Shown here one piece after another: positions 24,494-33,165 of a DNA stretch of 41,535 nt. Origin of the DNA: Lachnospiraceae bacterium UBA3633. Its GTDB lineage: Bacteria; Bacillota; Clostridia; Lachnospirales; Lachnospiraceae. A program made the translations under genes and the position numbers. The first letter of the stretch is position 1. The number at the start of each line of letters is the position of its first letter. Where the stretch lies: contig DFKY01000021.1 of the NCBI GenBank assembly GCA_002374095.1, positions 26,171 through 67,705 on the forward strand, read 5' to 3'. Under the pieces are notes generated by a model. That model was not told where the DNA came from. It was given only the letters and a program-made list of their open reading frames with translations, and made no database searches.

Positions 24494-25199
24494 GACAATT
24501 AAAAATGTAATAATAGTAGCTATAATACTATGTTCTATAGTTGTTGTTGTTTTTACTTTGAAGATACAACACATTGAAGTAAATGGCAATAATAAACTAA
24601 GTGATATAGAAATTGCCTCAAGTATTTTTGAAAAAGAAACTGATAAAAGCGCTCTTATTTTTTGGGCGAAGGAAAAATTTGGAAAACATAAAAAAATCAA
24701 CTTTGTTAATGACTATTATGTAAGGTGGGTATCACCTTTTAGTATAATCATAGATGTTCATGAAAAACCATCAATAGCATATGTAAGGCGAGATCTTAAA
24801 AATGTGTATTTCGATAAAGATGGCATTATCAATGATATAACCGAGACTAAAGATCCAAAGCTTCTGGAAGTAATAGGGGTCAATTTCAAAAAGTATGAAA
24901 AAGGCACAAAATTGGAAGCGAAGGACATGAGGATTGTAAATGCTATAATCAACATCTCAAGCAGTATCTATGACAACAAGCTTCCGGCTAAGTACCTTGA
25001 GATAGCTCAAAATGGCGAAATGTCGGTATTTATCGGAAATGTGACAGTGCTTCTTGGGGATACTAAAAATATTGAAATAAAACTGCAGAGACTATCTGAT
25101 ATATATGGAGAAATTAGTGACCTAAAAGGCACGCTTGATTTGTCAAATGCAAGTGAAAATATGCTTGATGAGCAGTATATATTTAAAAAAAGTGAATAA
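24486..25199 (+). CDS. ftsQ: Cell division protein FtsQ/DivIB
   Basis: A bitopic protein of the FtsQ-FtsL-FtsB subcomplex that links divisome assembly to septal synthesis. The 237-residue protein has a short cytoplasmic tail, a membrane helix (about 6-24) and an outer POTRA domain (IQHIEVNGNNKLSDIEI from about 27) followed by the FtsQ/DivIB beta domain. Sequence conservation is low, but topology, POTRA start and location before ftsZ agree. It is shorter than Bacillus DivIB, mainly at the cytoplasmic tail and the C-terminus. The ATG lies inside the end of ftsW. Confidence 0.88.
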   Translation: MYKTIKNVIIVAIILCSIVVVVFTLKIQHIEVNGNNKLSDIEIASSIFEKETDKSALIFWAKEKFGKHKKINFVNDYYVRWVSPFSIIIDVHEKPSIAYVRRDLKNVYFDKDGIINDITETKDPKLLEVIGVNFKKYEKGTKLEAKDMRIVNAIINISSSIYDNKLPAKYLEIAQNGEMSVFIGNVTVLLGDTKNIEIKLQRLSDIYGEISDLKGTLDLSNASENMLDEQYIFKKSE

Positions 25200-25206
25200 T
25201 TTTATC

Positions 25207-25235
25207 TTGTATAAAGTACCGAAATGTTATACAAT
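25207..25235 (+). promoter_or_regulatory. Possible internal promoter before ftsZ
   Basis: TTGTAT at 25207-25212, a 17-nt spacer and TACAAT at 25230-25235 in the 60-nt gap between ftsQ and ftsZ. The -10 is good and the -35 weak. An own promoter would allow the high FtsZ level usual in bacteria. Confidence 0.35.
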
Positions 25236-25259
25236 ATAGAGTATATAGGAGGTGTATCA

Positions 25260-26603
25260 ATGAGTACATTTGATAATTATCAGAGCGCAAAACCTGTGCA
25301 ACAGGTGCGAGATAATATATACGATCCAGTCGCAAGGATTGTTGTCCTTGGCATTGGTGGAGCAGGAAATAATGCTATTAACCACATGATTGATGATGGA
25401 GTGAAAGGAGTGGAATTTGTAGGAGTTAATACAGATATCCAAGATTTAAGGCACTGCAGAGCATCAAAGAGAGTAACAATTGGCGAAAAGATTACTGGAG
25501 GAAGAGGTTGCGGAGCTATTCCTGAAATTGGAGAAAGCGCTGCAAATGAATCAAAAGAAGCTATTCGTGCAATTCTTAGAGAGACAGAGACACAGAAAAA
25601 AGCAGACATGGTTTTTATCACTTGTGGTATGGGTGGTGGAACTGGTACAGGAGCTGCTCCAATTGTAGCAAGTATAGCAAAAGAAGAAGGAATACTTACA
25701 GTTGCAGTTGTGACGAAGCCTTTTAGATTTGAAGGTAAAGTGCGTATGCAAAGAGCACTTTCTGGTATTAATAAACTTTATCCAAATGTTGATACACTTA
25801 TAAGTATTGCCAATGATAAATTGTTAAATATAGTAGATGTAAAAGACGGCTTTAGAGAAGCATTTGCTAAAGCAGATGAGATATTAAAACAAAGTATAAG
25901 AGGAATTACAGATCTCATCAATCTTCCAGCTCTTGTCAATCTTGACTTTGCAGATGTAGCAACTGTGATGAGAGGAAAAGGACTTGCTCATATATCTATA
26001 GGTGAAGGACAAGGTGAAAATAGAGTAAGTGATGCAATTAAAAAAGCTATGGAGTCACCACTACTTGATACTACTATTGATGGAGCTACAGATATCATAG
26101 TAAGTATATGTGGCGAAGTATCCCTTGTAGATGTAGATGCAGCTATGAGAGAGATGGAACCAAAGATAAGTACAGACGCCAATATCATATTTGGAGCAAG
26201 AGAAGATGCATCTCTTAAAGATGTAGCTACAGTTACACTTATTGCTACAGGTATAAAGGATACAATCAATACATATTCTACTTATAGCAAGCCTACTAAT
26301 TATCAAAATATGTATCAAAACCCAAGTTATTATCAAAACCATAGAGAGCCTCAAAACTATTATGCTGAACCAGTAAATAAAACTGAAGAGAGAGATAGTT
26401 TTATAAAGGCTACACTTGGAAGCGATTTCTTGGCACCAAAGAAAAAAGAAGTTGAAGAAGTTAAAGAAAGTGTTGGACCAAGTGGCACTTCTAAAAGCCT
26501 TGATAGCCTAAATGTTGACTTACGCAATATAGGGTTTGCAAAAAAACAAGGAGAATCAAAAGGCTTACTACCAAGCTTTATAACAGATAACTTTAAGAAA
26601 TAA
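25260..26603 (+). CDS. ftsZ: Cell division protein FtsZ
   Basis: FtsZ is the tubulin-like GTPase that forms the Z ring. The 447-residue protein has ARIVVLGIGGAGNNA near 24-38, the tubulin signature GGGTGTG (about 125-131), the T7-loop NLDFADV near 224 and a variable linker rich in Tyr, Asn and Gln ending in the conserved C-terminal peptide (LPSFITDNFKK). It starts at 25260: AGGAGGTG (25247-25254) is placed 5 nt before that ATG, and an upstream ATG at 25224 would put the SD inside the gene. No ftsA is adjacent, so another membrane tether such as SepF must be encoded elsewhere. A strong terminator follows. Confidence 0.97.
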   Translation: MSTFDNYQSAKPVQQVRDNIYDPVARIVVLGIGGAGNNAINHMIDDGVKGVEFVGVNTDIQDLRHCRASKRVTIGEKITGGRGCGAIPEIGESAANESKEAIRAILRETETQKKADMVFITCGMGGGTGTGAAPIVASIAKEEGILTVAVVTKPFRFEGKVRMQRALSGINKLYPNVDTLISIANDKLLNIVDVKDGFREAFAKADEILKQSIRGITDLINLPALVNLDFADVATVMRGKGLAHISIGEGQGENRVSDAIKKAMESPLLDTTIDGATDIIVSICGEVSLVDVDAAMREMEPKISTDANIIFGAREDASLKDVATVTLIATGIKDTINTYSTYSKPTNYQNMYQNPSYYQNHREPQNYYAEPVNKTEERDSFIKATLGSDFLAPKKKEVEEVKESVGPSGTSKSLDSLNVDLRNIGFAKKQGESKGLLPSFITDNFKK

Positions 26604-26627
26604 TGCATATAATTAATATAATTTATG

Positions 26628-26663
26628 AATGGTCGCTTGATTATATAAGCGACCATTATTTTT
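26628..26663 (+). terminator. Intrinsic terminator after ftsZ
   Basis: An 11-bp perfect stem (26628-26638 with 26647-26657), an 8-nt loop and a T-rich tail. It closes the division cluster. It ends 12 nt before prfC; two TATAAT boxes (26608 and 26617) lie upstream of the stem, so the hairpin could also sit in a prfC leader. Confidence 0.85.
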
Positions 26664-26675
26664 AGAGGAATTTGA

Positions 26676-28262
26676 ATGTACGAATCGGAAATAAATAGAA
26701 GAAGGACATTTGCGATTATAAGCCATCCTGATGCTGGAAAGACTACTCTTACCGAGAAGTTTTTGCTTTATGGTGGAGCAATCAACCTTGCTGGTACAGT
26801 AAAAGGAAGAAAAGCGAAGAGAATGGCTACATCTGACTGGATGGAGATCGAGAAAGAGAGAGGAATCTCTGTCACTTCATCTGCCATGCAATTTGAATAT
26901 AAAGGTAAGTGTATCAATATTCTTGATACGCCAGGTCACCAAGATTTTTCAGAAGATACATATAGAACTCTTATGGCAGCAGATCAAGCTGTCATGGTTA
27001 TAGATGGTGCTAAAGGTGTAGAGCCACAAACTATAAAACTTTTTAAGGTATGTGCTATGAGGCATATACCGATATTTACATTTATCAATAAGCTTGATAG
27101 AGAATCAAAAAATATATTTGAGTTACTTGATGAGATAGAAAAAGTACTTGGGATAAAAGCGTGTCCGATAAATTATCCTATAAGTAGCGGAAAGACTTTT
27201 AAAGGAATATATGATAGAAATGATAGAACCATCACGACATATATAGCAAAAGAGACAGGAGCAAAAACTCTTGAGACAAAAAAGTATAGTATTGATGATA
27301 GTAGTACTTATGATATAATTGGTGAGACTTATATAGAAAAATTAAAAGAAGATTTACAACTTGTTGATGGAGCCTTAGAGCCATTTGACAAAGAAAAAAT
27401 TGATAATGGTGAACTTACACCTGTATTTTTTGGATCAGCTTTGTCGAACTTTGGAGTAGGCGAGTTTCTTGATTATTTTATAGATTTAACATTACCACCG
27501 ATGAAGAGACACTCAAATCTTGGTGATATTGAACCTACAAATTCTGATTTTTCAGGCTTTGTGTTTAAGATACAGGCTAATATGAATAAAGCTCATAGAG
27601 ATAGGATTGCTTTTATGAGAATATGCTCTGGCAAGTTTGAGAAGGGAATGGATGTTTATGCCAATGTATTAAAAAGAAGGATACGGCTTAGCCAGGCAGA
27701 TCTTATGTTTGCTGCAGAGAGAAAGATAGTGGATGAAGCCTATGCAGGTGATATAATAGGTCTTTATGACCCTGGAATATTTACAATAGGCGAAACTATA
27801 TCAAGAGATAATAATAAACTCCTGTATGAAGGCATACCTACATTTGCACCAGAGCATTTTGCAAGATGTAAGCAGGTTGATACAATGAAGAGAAAGCAGT
27901 TCGTAAAAGGAATTGAGCAGATAGCGCTTGAAGGAGCAATACAGATATTTCATGATGTGAATAGCGGTATGGAAGAGATAATTGTTGGAGCTGTGGGAGT
28001 GCTACAATTTGATGTACTTGTGTATCGGTTGAAAAATGAATATAATGTTGATGTGAATCTTGAGACGCTTCCTTATGAGTATATAAGGTGGATTAAAAAT
28101 TATGAAAATATAAAACTATCTGACATAGAAGGCACATCAGATATGAAGATAGTGAGTGATATGAATGGTAGACCTCTAGTGCTTTTTGCACATGAGTGGA
28201 GTATAAAAATGGTTTTGGATAGAAATAAGAATCTGGAATTATTGGAATTTGCTAAAAACTAA
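26676..28262 (+). CDS. prfC: Peptide chain release factor 3
   Basis: RF3 is a translational GTPase that removes RF1/RF2 from the ribosome after peptide release. The 528-residue protein has all GTPase motifs: SHPDAGKTT (16-24), the switch region RGISVTSS, DTPGHQDFSEDTYR and NKLDRE, and the RF3-type domains 2 and 3 after about residue 280. DAGK with RGISVTSS distinguishes it from EF-G. GAGG about 7 nt upstream supports the ATG. It sits between ftsZ and metN, a region more often filled by division or sporulation genes in Clostridia. The last 12 residues lie just before the metN start. Confidence 0.95.
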   Translation: MYESEINRRRTFAIISHPDAGKTTLTEKFLLYGGAINLAGTVKGRKAKRMATSDWMEIEKERGISVTSSAMQFEYKGKCINILDTPGHQDFSEDTYRTLMAADQAVMVIDGAKGVEPQTIKLFKVCAMRHIPIFTFINKLDRESKNIFELLDEIEKVLGIKACPINYPISSGKTFKGIYDRNDRTITTYIAKETGAKTLETKKYSIDDSSTYDIIGETYIEKLKEDLQLVDGALEPFDKEKIDNGELTPVFFGSALSNFGVGEFLDYFIDLTLPPMKRHSNLGDIEPTNSDFSGFVFKIQANMNKAHRDRIAFMRICSGKFEKGMDVYANVLKRRIRLSQADLMFAAERKIVDEAYAGDIIGLYDPGIFTIGETISRDNNKLLYEGIPTFAPEHFARCKQVDTMKRKQFVKGIEQIALEGAIQIFHDVNSGMEEIIVGAVGVLQFDVLVYRLKNEYNVDVNLETLPYEYIRWIKNYENIKLSDIEGTSDMKIVSDMNGRPLVLFAHEWSIKMVLDRNKNLELLEFAKN

Positions 28263-28281
28263 CTATATAAAAGGACAGTAT

Positions 28282-29289
28282 ATGGGCATAATAGAAATTA
28301 AAGATCTTACAAAAAAGTATCATAATCATGATAACGATCTCATAGCTTTACAAGATATAACATTTGATATAAAAAAAGGCGAGATTTTTGGAATAATAGG
28401 CTTAAGTGGAGCAGGAAAGTCTACTTTAGTTCGTATGATGAACTATCTTGAGAAGCCAACATCAGGAAAAGTGAGTTTTGAAGGTAGAGACCTTGCGATG
28501 CTTTCGGATAGTGAGCTTCGAGCAGTTCGTAAAGATATCGGGATGATATTTCAGAGCTTTAATCTTCTTGATCAGACAAGTGTTATAAAAAATGTCACAT
28601 TTCCTCTTGAAATATCTGGCATAGGGAAAAAAGAGGCGATGGAAAGAGCGAGAGAGCTTCTCAAACTTGTAGATTTATCTGACAAAGAAAAAGAATTTCC
28701 AAGTAAATTATCTGGTGGACAAAAACAAAGAGTGGCGATAGCGAGAGCTCTTGCTACAAAGCCTAAAGTTCTACTTTGTGATGAGGCAACTTCTGCTTTG
28801 GACCCAAAGACTACAGAACAGATACTTTCTTTACTAAAAAAAGTTAATATTGAGATGGGGGTTACAATTGTAATCATTACGCATCAGATGAGTGTTATCG
28901 AAAAAGTATGTGATAGGGTAGCGATACTGGATAAGAGTCGTATTGAGGAGATTGGCAATGTAAAAGATGTATTTAAATCTCCAAAATCACAGATAGGCCA
29001 GAAACTTATATTTGGTGCTACTGTCAATAAAGATGTAGATTTTGAAAAAGAAGTTGGCAAAAAGTATTTAAGGCTTGCATTTGATGGTGATGTCACTGAC
29101 AGACCAATACTTGCTGATATGATACTTGAGACAAAGTGCAGAGTAAGTATATTTTATGCCAATACTAAAGTTATTGAAGGAAAAGTAGTTGGGCAATTGA
29201 TTATAGAGTTGCCAAACGATAGCGAGCAACAAAAAATCATAAAAGACTATTTAGAGAGAAGTGGCGTAAGTTCTTGGGAGGTTGAATGA
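28282..29289 (+). CDS. metN: Methionine ABC transporter ATP-binding protein MetN
   Basis: The ATPase of a MetNI-type importer for methionine. The 335-residue protein has Walker A GLSGAGKST (about 40-48), Q-loop MIFQSFNLL, signature LSGGQKQRV, Walker B VLLCDEATSALD and H-loop ITHQM. After about residue 265 comes a NIL domain (LAFDGDVTDRPILADMILE), the regulatory domain that senses intracellular methionine. ATG 28282 follows AAAAGGA by 7 nt; the frame opens earlier at 28249 but that part overlaps prfC. No S-box or T-box leader is visible upstream. metI overlaps by 4 nt. Confidence 0.93.
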   Translation: MGIIEIKDLTKKYHNHDNDLIALQDITFDIKKGEIFGIIGLSGAGKSTLVRMMNYLEKPTSGKVSFEGRDLAMLSDSELRAVRKDIGMIFQSFNLLDQTSVIKNVTFPLEISGIGKKEAMERARELLKLVDLSDKEKEFPSKLSGGQKQRVAIARALATKPKVLLCDEATSALDPKTTEQILSLLKKVNIEMGVTIVIITHQMSVIEKVCDRVAILDKSRIEEIGNVKDVFKSPKSQIGQKLIFGATVNKDVDFEKEVGKKYLRLAFDGDVTDRPILADMILETKCRVSIFYANTKVIEGKVVGQLIIELPNDSEQQKIIKDYLERSGVSSWEVE

Positions 29290-29939
29290 TGGTTGACTTA
29301 AATTTATACATTGTGGCGATCAAAGAGACATTTTTTATGACACTACTATCTTCGGCAATATCATATATCATAGGGATACCACTAGGAGTTTTATTATACT
29401 CTACAGCAAAAGATGGCTTAACCCCCAATACTTATGTATATAATACATTGTCATTAGTTGTAAATATTTTTAGGTCTATACCTTTTTTGATATTACTTAT
29501 ACTTGTCTTGCCGATTACAAAAGTGATAGTGGGTACAACTATAGGTGCAAAAGCAGTTGTACCACCGCTTGTCATATCGGCAAGTCCATATATAGCACGT
29601 ATGGTAGAATCGTCATTGAAAGAAGTTGATTTTGGTGTTATTGAAGCTGCAAAGTCAATGGGAGCTACCAATATGCAAATAATTACAAAAGTACTACTTA
29701 AGGAATCAAGGCCATCACTTTTTATTGGTGCTGCAATATCTATAACTACAATTCTTGGTTACAGTGCTATGGCAGGAGCTGTAGGTGGGGGTGGGCTTGG
29801 TGATGTAGCTATACGATATGGGTATTATCGTTATAATCAAGAAGTAATGCTCATAACTGTAGTCTTACTTGTCATTATAGTTCAATTACTTCAGAGCATT
29901 TTTATGGGTATAGCAAGAAAAAGCGATAAGAGATTATAA
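29286..29939 (+). CDS. metI: Methionine ABC transporter permease MetI
   Basis: The membrane subunit that pairs with MetN. The 217-residue protein has five membrane helices and the binding-protein-dependent transport domain, with the EAA coupling loop VIEAAKSMGATNMQII near residues 118-131 that docks on the ATPase. The C-terminal GYSAMAGAVGGGGLGD stretch is typical of MetI. ATG 29286 or 29289 are both possible; GGGAGG lies 4 or 7 nt upstream. No substrate-binding lipoprotein (MetQ) follows; murC begins 4 nt later. Confidence 0.93.
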   Translation: MMVDLNLYIVAIKETFFMTLLSSAISYIIGIPLGVLLYSTAKDGLTPNTYVYNTLSLVVNIFRSIPFLILLILVLPITKVIVGTTIGAKAVVPPLVISASPYIARMVESSLKEVDFGVIEAAKSMGATNMQIITKVLLKESRPSLFIGAAISITTILGYSAMAGAVGGGGLGDVAIRYGYYRYNQEVMLITVVLLVIIVQLLQSIFMGIARKSDKRL

Positions 29940-29943
29940 AATT

Positions 29944-31335
29944 ATGGAAAAGTTTGATTTAAGCAAAGTAAAAAGAGTTCACTTTATAGGGATTGGCGGT
30001 ATAAGTATGAGTGCCATTGCACTTATATTGCAGAAAAATGGGTTTTATGTACAAGGCTCAGATTTTAGCGAAAATGAAAATGTGAAGATGCTTAAGAGTA
30101 AAGGCATAAAAGTTTTTATTGGCCATAGTAAAGATAATATAACAAGTGACATAGATATAGTGGTGTATTCTAAAGCAATAAAAGATGATAACGAAGAGAT
30201 GGTTGAAGCTAAGAATAAAAATATAGTTATCATGTCACGATCAAAAATACTTGGGATGATAATGCATAATTACAGCAAAAAAATCTGTGTTGCAGGTACA
30301 CATGGAAAGACGACGACTACAGCACTCATATCAAAAGTTCTTCTTGACATAGGGCTTGATCCAACTATCAATGTAGGTGGTATAGTTGATGAAATAGGTG
30401 GCAACTCACATATTGGAGAGAACAATAATGTTTTTGTCGCTGAAGCTTGTGAATACACAAATAGTTTTTTAGATTTTGTGGCAGATATAGAAGTTATAAC
30501 TAATATTGAGGAAGATCATCTTGACTTCTTTAAGGATCTTGATGATATAAGAAATTCGTTTAAGAAGTTTATTGAACTTTTGCCAGATAATGGACTTCTT
30601 GTTATAAATGATAAAATAGACGATATACCATATCTTACATCTTGCACAAAAGCAAAGGTTGTGACTTACGGTGATGATGATAGTGCCAATTATTATTATA
30701 AAAATGTATCATATGATAAGGATTACTATCAGAGCTTTGATGTGTATAAAAGGAAAGAGTTTGTAGGACGGATGCGTCAGAAACTTATAGGCAGGCACAA
30801 TGCACTTAATTTTCTTGCAGCATACGCAGTTCTTGAAAATCAAGGTATAAGCTTTGATGTAGTTAGAAAATCACTTGAGAATTTTAAAGGTGCGAGGCGG
30901 AGACTTGAGGTAAAGGGGAAAAAAGATGGTGTGACATATATTGATGATTATGCACATCATCCAACGGAGATAAAGGCAAGTGTTGATGCATTGAAAGAGT
31001 TAAATTATAAAAATCTATATATTATTTTCCAGCCACACACATTTTCCCGCACAAAAGCCCTATTAAATGAGTTCGCAAAAGCGCTTTCTCTTGTAGATAA
31101 TGTAATTTTAGCTAAAATATATGCTGCGAGAGAGAAAGATACGGGGGAAATAGGCTCTGCTGATATAAAAAATATAATTATGAACATAAATAATAAAAAT
31201 AATTTTTGTGAGTATTTTGAAACTTTTGAAGAAATAAGAAAATGTATTGCGTCAAGGGTTACGTCAGGGGATATTGTTGTTACTATGGGTGCTGGAGATG
31301 TATACAAAGTCTTTGACGATTATAATTTAAAATAA
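29944..31335 (+). CDS. murC: UDP-N-acetylmuramate-L-alanine ligase MurC
   Basis: MurC adds L-alanine to UDP-MurNAc, the first step of the pentapeptide stem and the reaction before MurD. The 463-residue protein has the N-terminal VHFIGIGGISMSAIA, ATP loop CVAGTHGKTTTTAL (near 117-130), EACEYTNSFLDF, the HN motif GRHNALNFLAAYA and the C-terminal DDYAHHPTEIKA and FQPHTFSRT blocks. It is separated from the division cluster by prfC and metNI. Only GAGA lies near the start codon, so coupling to metI is likely. An AT-rich gap of 163 nt follows before a new promoter. Confidence 0.96.
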   Translation: MEKFDLSKVKRVHFIGIGGISMSAIALILQKNGFYVQGSDFSENENVKMLKSKGIKVFIGHSKDNITSDIDIVVYSKAIKDDNEEMVEAKNKNIVIMSRSKILGMIMHNYSKKICVAGTHGKTTTTALISKVLLDIGLDPTINVGGIVDEIGGNSHIGENNNVFVAEACEYTNSFLDFVADIEVITNIEEDHLDFFKDLDDIRNSFKKFIELLPDNGLLVINDKIDDIPYLTSCTKAKVVTYGDDDSANYYYKNVSYDKDYYQSFDVYKRKEFVGRMRQKLIGRHNALNFLAAYAVLENQGISFDVVRKSLENFKGARRRLEVKGKKDGVTYIDDYAHHPTEIKASVDALKELNYKNLYIIFQPHTFSRTKALLNEFAKALSLVDNVILAKIYAAREKDTGEIGSADIKNIIMNINNKNNFCEYFETFEEIRKCIASRVTSGDIVVTMGAGDVYKVFDDYNLK

Positions 31336-31438
31336 TTTTTTTAATATTTAAATAATATGTATGAATAAAAAATTTTTTTATAAAAAAAAGTAACACACAT
31401 TAAGATTTTATTTTGTTAAAAAGTTGTGTAAATAGCCC

Positions 31439-31467
31439 TTAAAAATTAAAAAGTTATTTGTTATATT
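31439..31467 (+). promoter_or_regulatory. Promoter of the dnaD-dnaC-prs run
   Basis: TTAAAA at 31439-31444, a 17-nt spacer and TATATT at 31462-31467, preceded by TGT (extended -10). It lies in the very AT-rich gap 31336-31498, which holds no gene and no clear GC hairpin. The SD AGGGGG (31483-31488) follows. Confidence 0.5.
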
Positions 31468-31498
31468 TATGCAAAATATTTTAGGGGGCATAAGATAG

Positions 31499-32191
31499 AT
31501 GGAAGAGTTGTACGAAAATCTTTATGGCAATAATGTAATTTTATCTAATGATTTCTTAAATAATTTTTTATCTGATACAAAACCAGAATATATAAAGGTT
31601 TTTCTATTCTATCTCTGGAAGGGCGATAAAGAAAATTACACTATAGAAGATGCTTCAAGTGAGCTCGATCTTGATGAAAATGTTATAGAGATGGCAATCA
31701 AGTATTGGGTTAAAAAGAAAATGATGAAGAAAGAGTGTCTTGATCGCTTCAAGAAAAAAGAGTCTGATAAATCTAATCTTGTAGATTTTGATACCAGAAA
31801 GAAAGAATTAATCGATAAAAATAGAAAAGAGTATAGCAAGGTTGAAAACAACTTGCTTTTTGGTGCAGAGAAACTTATAGGACAGACATTGTCGGATAGA
31901 CAAGTCAATCTTATAGCAAAGTGCTATAATGAATACAGGTTTGATGAGAGTGCAATTTATTATCTTTTTGAGTATTGTGCTAGTAAATCAAAAACAGATG
32001 CACGATATATGAATGAAATAGCTATGTCTTGGTATGAACAAAATGTAAAGACAGAGAGTGATGCTAAAAGTATAGTTGAGAAGTATGAGAAAGGCACAGC
32101 AAAAAAGTATAAAGGAGCAGGCAAAGCAATCTCTAAACCTATGGATAGAGATGCGTATAATGATTGGTTCGAGAAAAAGTTTTTATCATAA
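31499..32191 (+). CDS. DnaD-family replication initiation protein
   Basis: DnaD proteins remodel DNA and help load the replicative helicase in Firmicutes. This 230-residue member has an N-terminal winged-helix region (about 1-80), a charged linker (about 80-115) and a C-terminal DnaD/DnaB2 domain (about 118-190) with the YMNEIAMSWYEQNVKT version of the conserved YxxxIxxxW motif, then a basic tail. AGGGGG 10 nt before the ATG supports the start. The dnaC-type loader gene starts 5 nt after its stop, so the two probably act together on the helicase. Confidence 0.88.
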   Translation: MEELYENLYGNNVILSNDFLNNFLSDTKPEYIKVFLFYLWKGDKENYTIEDASSELDLDENVIEMAIKYWVKKKMMKKECLDRFKKKESDKSNLVDFDTRKKELIDKNRKEYSKVENNLLFGAEKLIGQTLSDRQVNLIAKCYNEYRFDESAIYYLFEYCASKSKTDARYMNEIAMSWYEQNVKTESDAKSIVEKYEKGTAKKYKGAGKAISKPMDRDAYNDWFEKKFLS

Positions 32192-32196
32192 AAAGT

Positions 32197-33165
32197 GTGG
32201 AAAAACATTTGTATAACATTTGTGATGAGATAAAAAGTGAATATGAGAGAATAAGACAGAAAAATTGGCTTGAAACTGATGAAAGAAAAGAAGAGATTTA
32301 CAGCAAGTATCCAGAGCTAAAAAAATACGATAAGGATATAATGTCTTTATTTGTGCAGATTATAAAGAATCGAGATGACGATAAGAAGTCTGATGAGCTT
32401 ACGGATATGCTTGAAAAAGAAAAAGCAAAACGTATAGCATTTCTGAAAGATCATGGCATAGAAGATAATTATAGGGAAGTGAGATATACATGCAATATTT
32501 GTAAGGATACAGGCTTTGTGAATGGTCATAAATGTTCGTGCTATATTAGAAAAGAGATAGCTTTGCAAGATAAACTTACTAACTTCTCCAAATACATAGA
32601 TGAATATAACTTTGAAAAGCTTAAGATGTCTTATTATATGATGGACGATACAGAGAAGGCAAAATCATATTATAGAATGATGGATGAGCAACTAAAAAGC
32701 TTAAAAAATGACATAAAAAACGTTGAAAATACGCCACTTAATTATGTTTTGATAGGTCCACCAGGTACAGGTAAGACATTTATATCAAGGTGCATAGGGA
32801 CAGAGTTTTATAGATTACATAAGATTGTCCTATATCTTACAGCAAATGATTATATCAATTCGCTTAAGCCTGATAGCGAGGATGTGAATTTTAGAAAATA
32901 TGCCATAGCTTCAGATCTACTTATTTTAGATGATTTAGGCTTAGAGTATTCAAGTGAGTTTTCGAAATCTGAATTATATTATATAATCGACAAAAGACTT
33001 GACGATAAGAAATCGACAGTTGTCACAAGTAGTTTTAATATTGATAGATTGTCAGATAGATACCTTGAACCAATGTGCTCAAGAATAGAAAATCTATATA
33101 CCCAGTTTTATTTACATGGGGAAGATTTAAGGAGGTTTGAGAATGCCAACCGCAAGGGACGTTAG
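32197..33165 (+). CDS. dnaC: Helicase loader, DnaC/DnaI-family AAA+ ATPase
   Basis: An ATPase that loads the DnaB-type helicase at origins and restarted forks. The 322-residue protein has an N-terminal helicase-binding part with a zinc-binding motif (CNICKDTGFVNGHKCSCY), Walker A GPPGTGKT near 187-194, Walker B LLILDDLG and the sensor segment VVTSSF. The start is uncertain: GTG at 32197 follows the dnaD stop and gives a family-like start; TTG at 32164 would overlap dnaD. Neither has a strong SD. The 3' end overlaps prs by 23 nt. Confidence 0.9.
   Translation: MEKHLYNICDEIKSEYERIRQKNWLETDERKEEIYSKYPELKKYDKDIMSLFVQIIKNRDDDKKSDELTDMLEKEKAKRIAFLKDHGIEDNYREVRYTCNICKDTGFVNGHKCSCYIRKEIALQDKLTNFSKYIDEYNFEKLKMSYYMMDDTEKAKSYYRMMDEQLKSLKNDIKNVENTPLNYVLIGPPGTGKTFISRCIGTEFYRLHKIVLYLTANDYINSLKPDSEDVNFRKYAIASDLLILDDLGLEYSSEFSKSELYYIIDKRLDDKKSTVVTSSFNIDRLSDRYLEPMCSRIENLYTQFYLHGEDLRRFENANRKGR

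Noticed and set aside
28200..28281. S-box or T-box leader before metN
   Set aside because: The region is the end of prfC; there is no space for a riboswitch and no such structure.
31336..31498. Terminator or small gene in the AT-rich gap after murC
   Set aside because: A and T runs are present but no GC stem, and no frame with SD of useful length; only a promoter candidate is supported.
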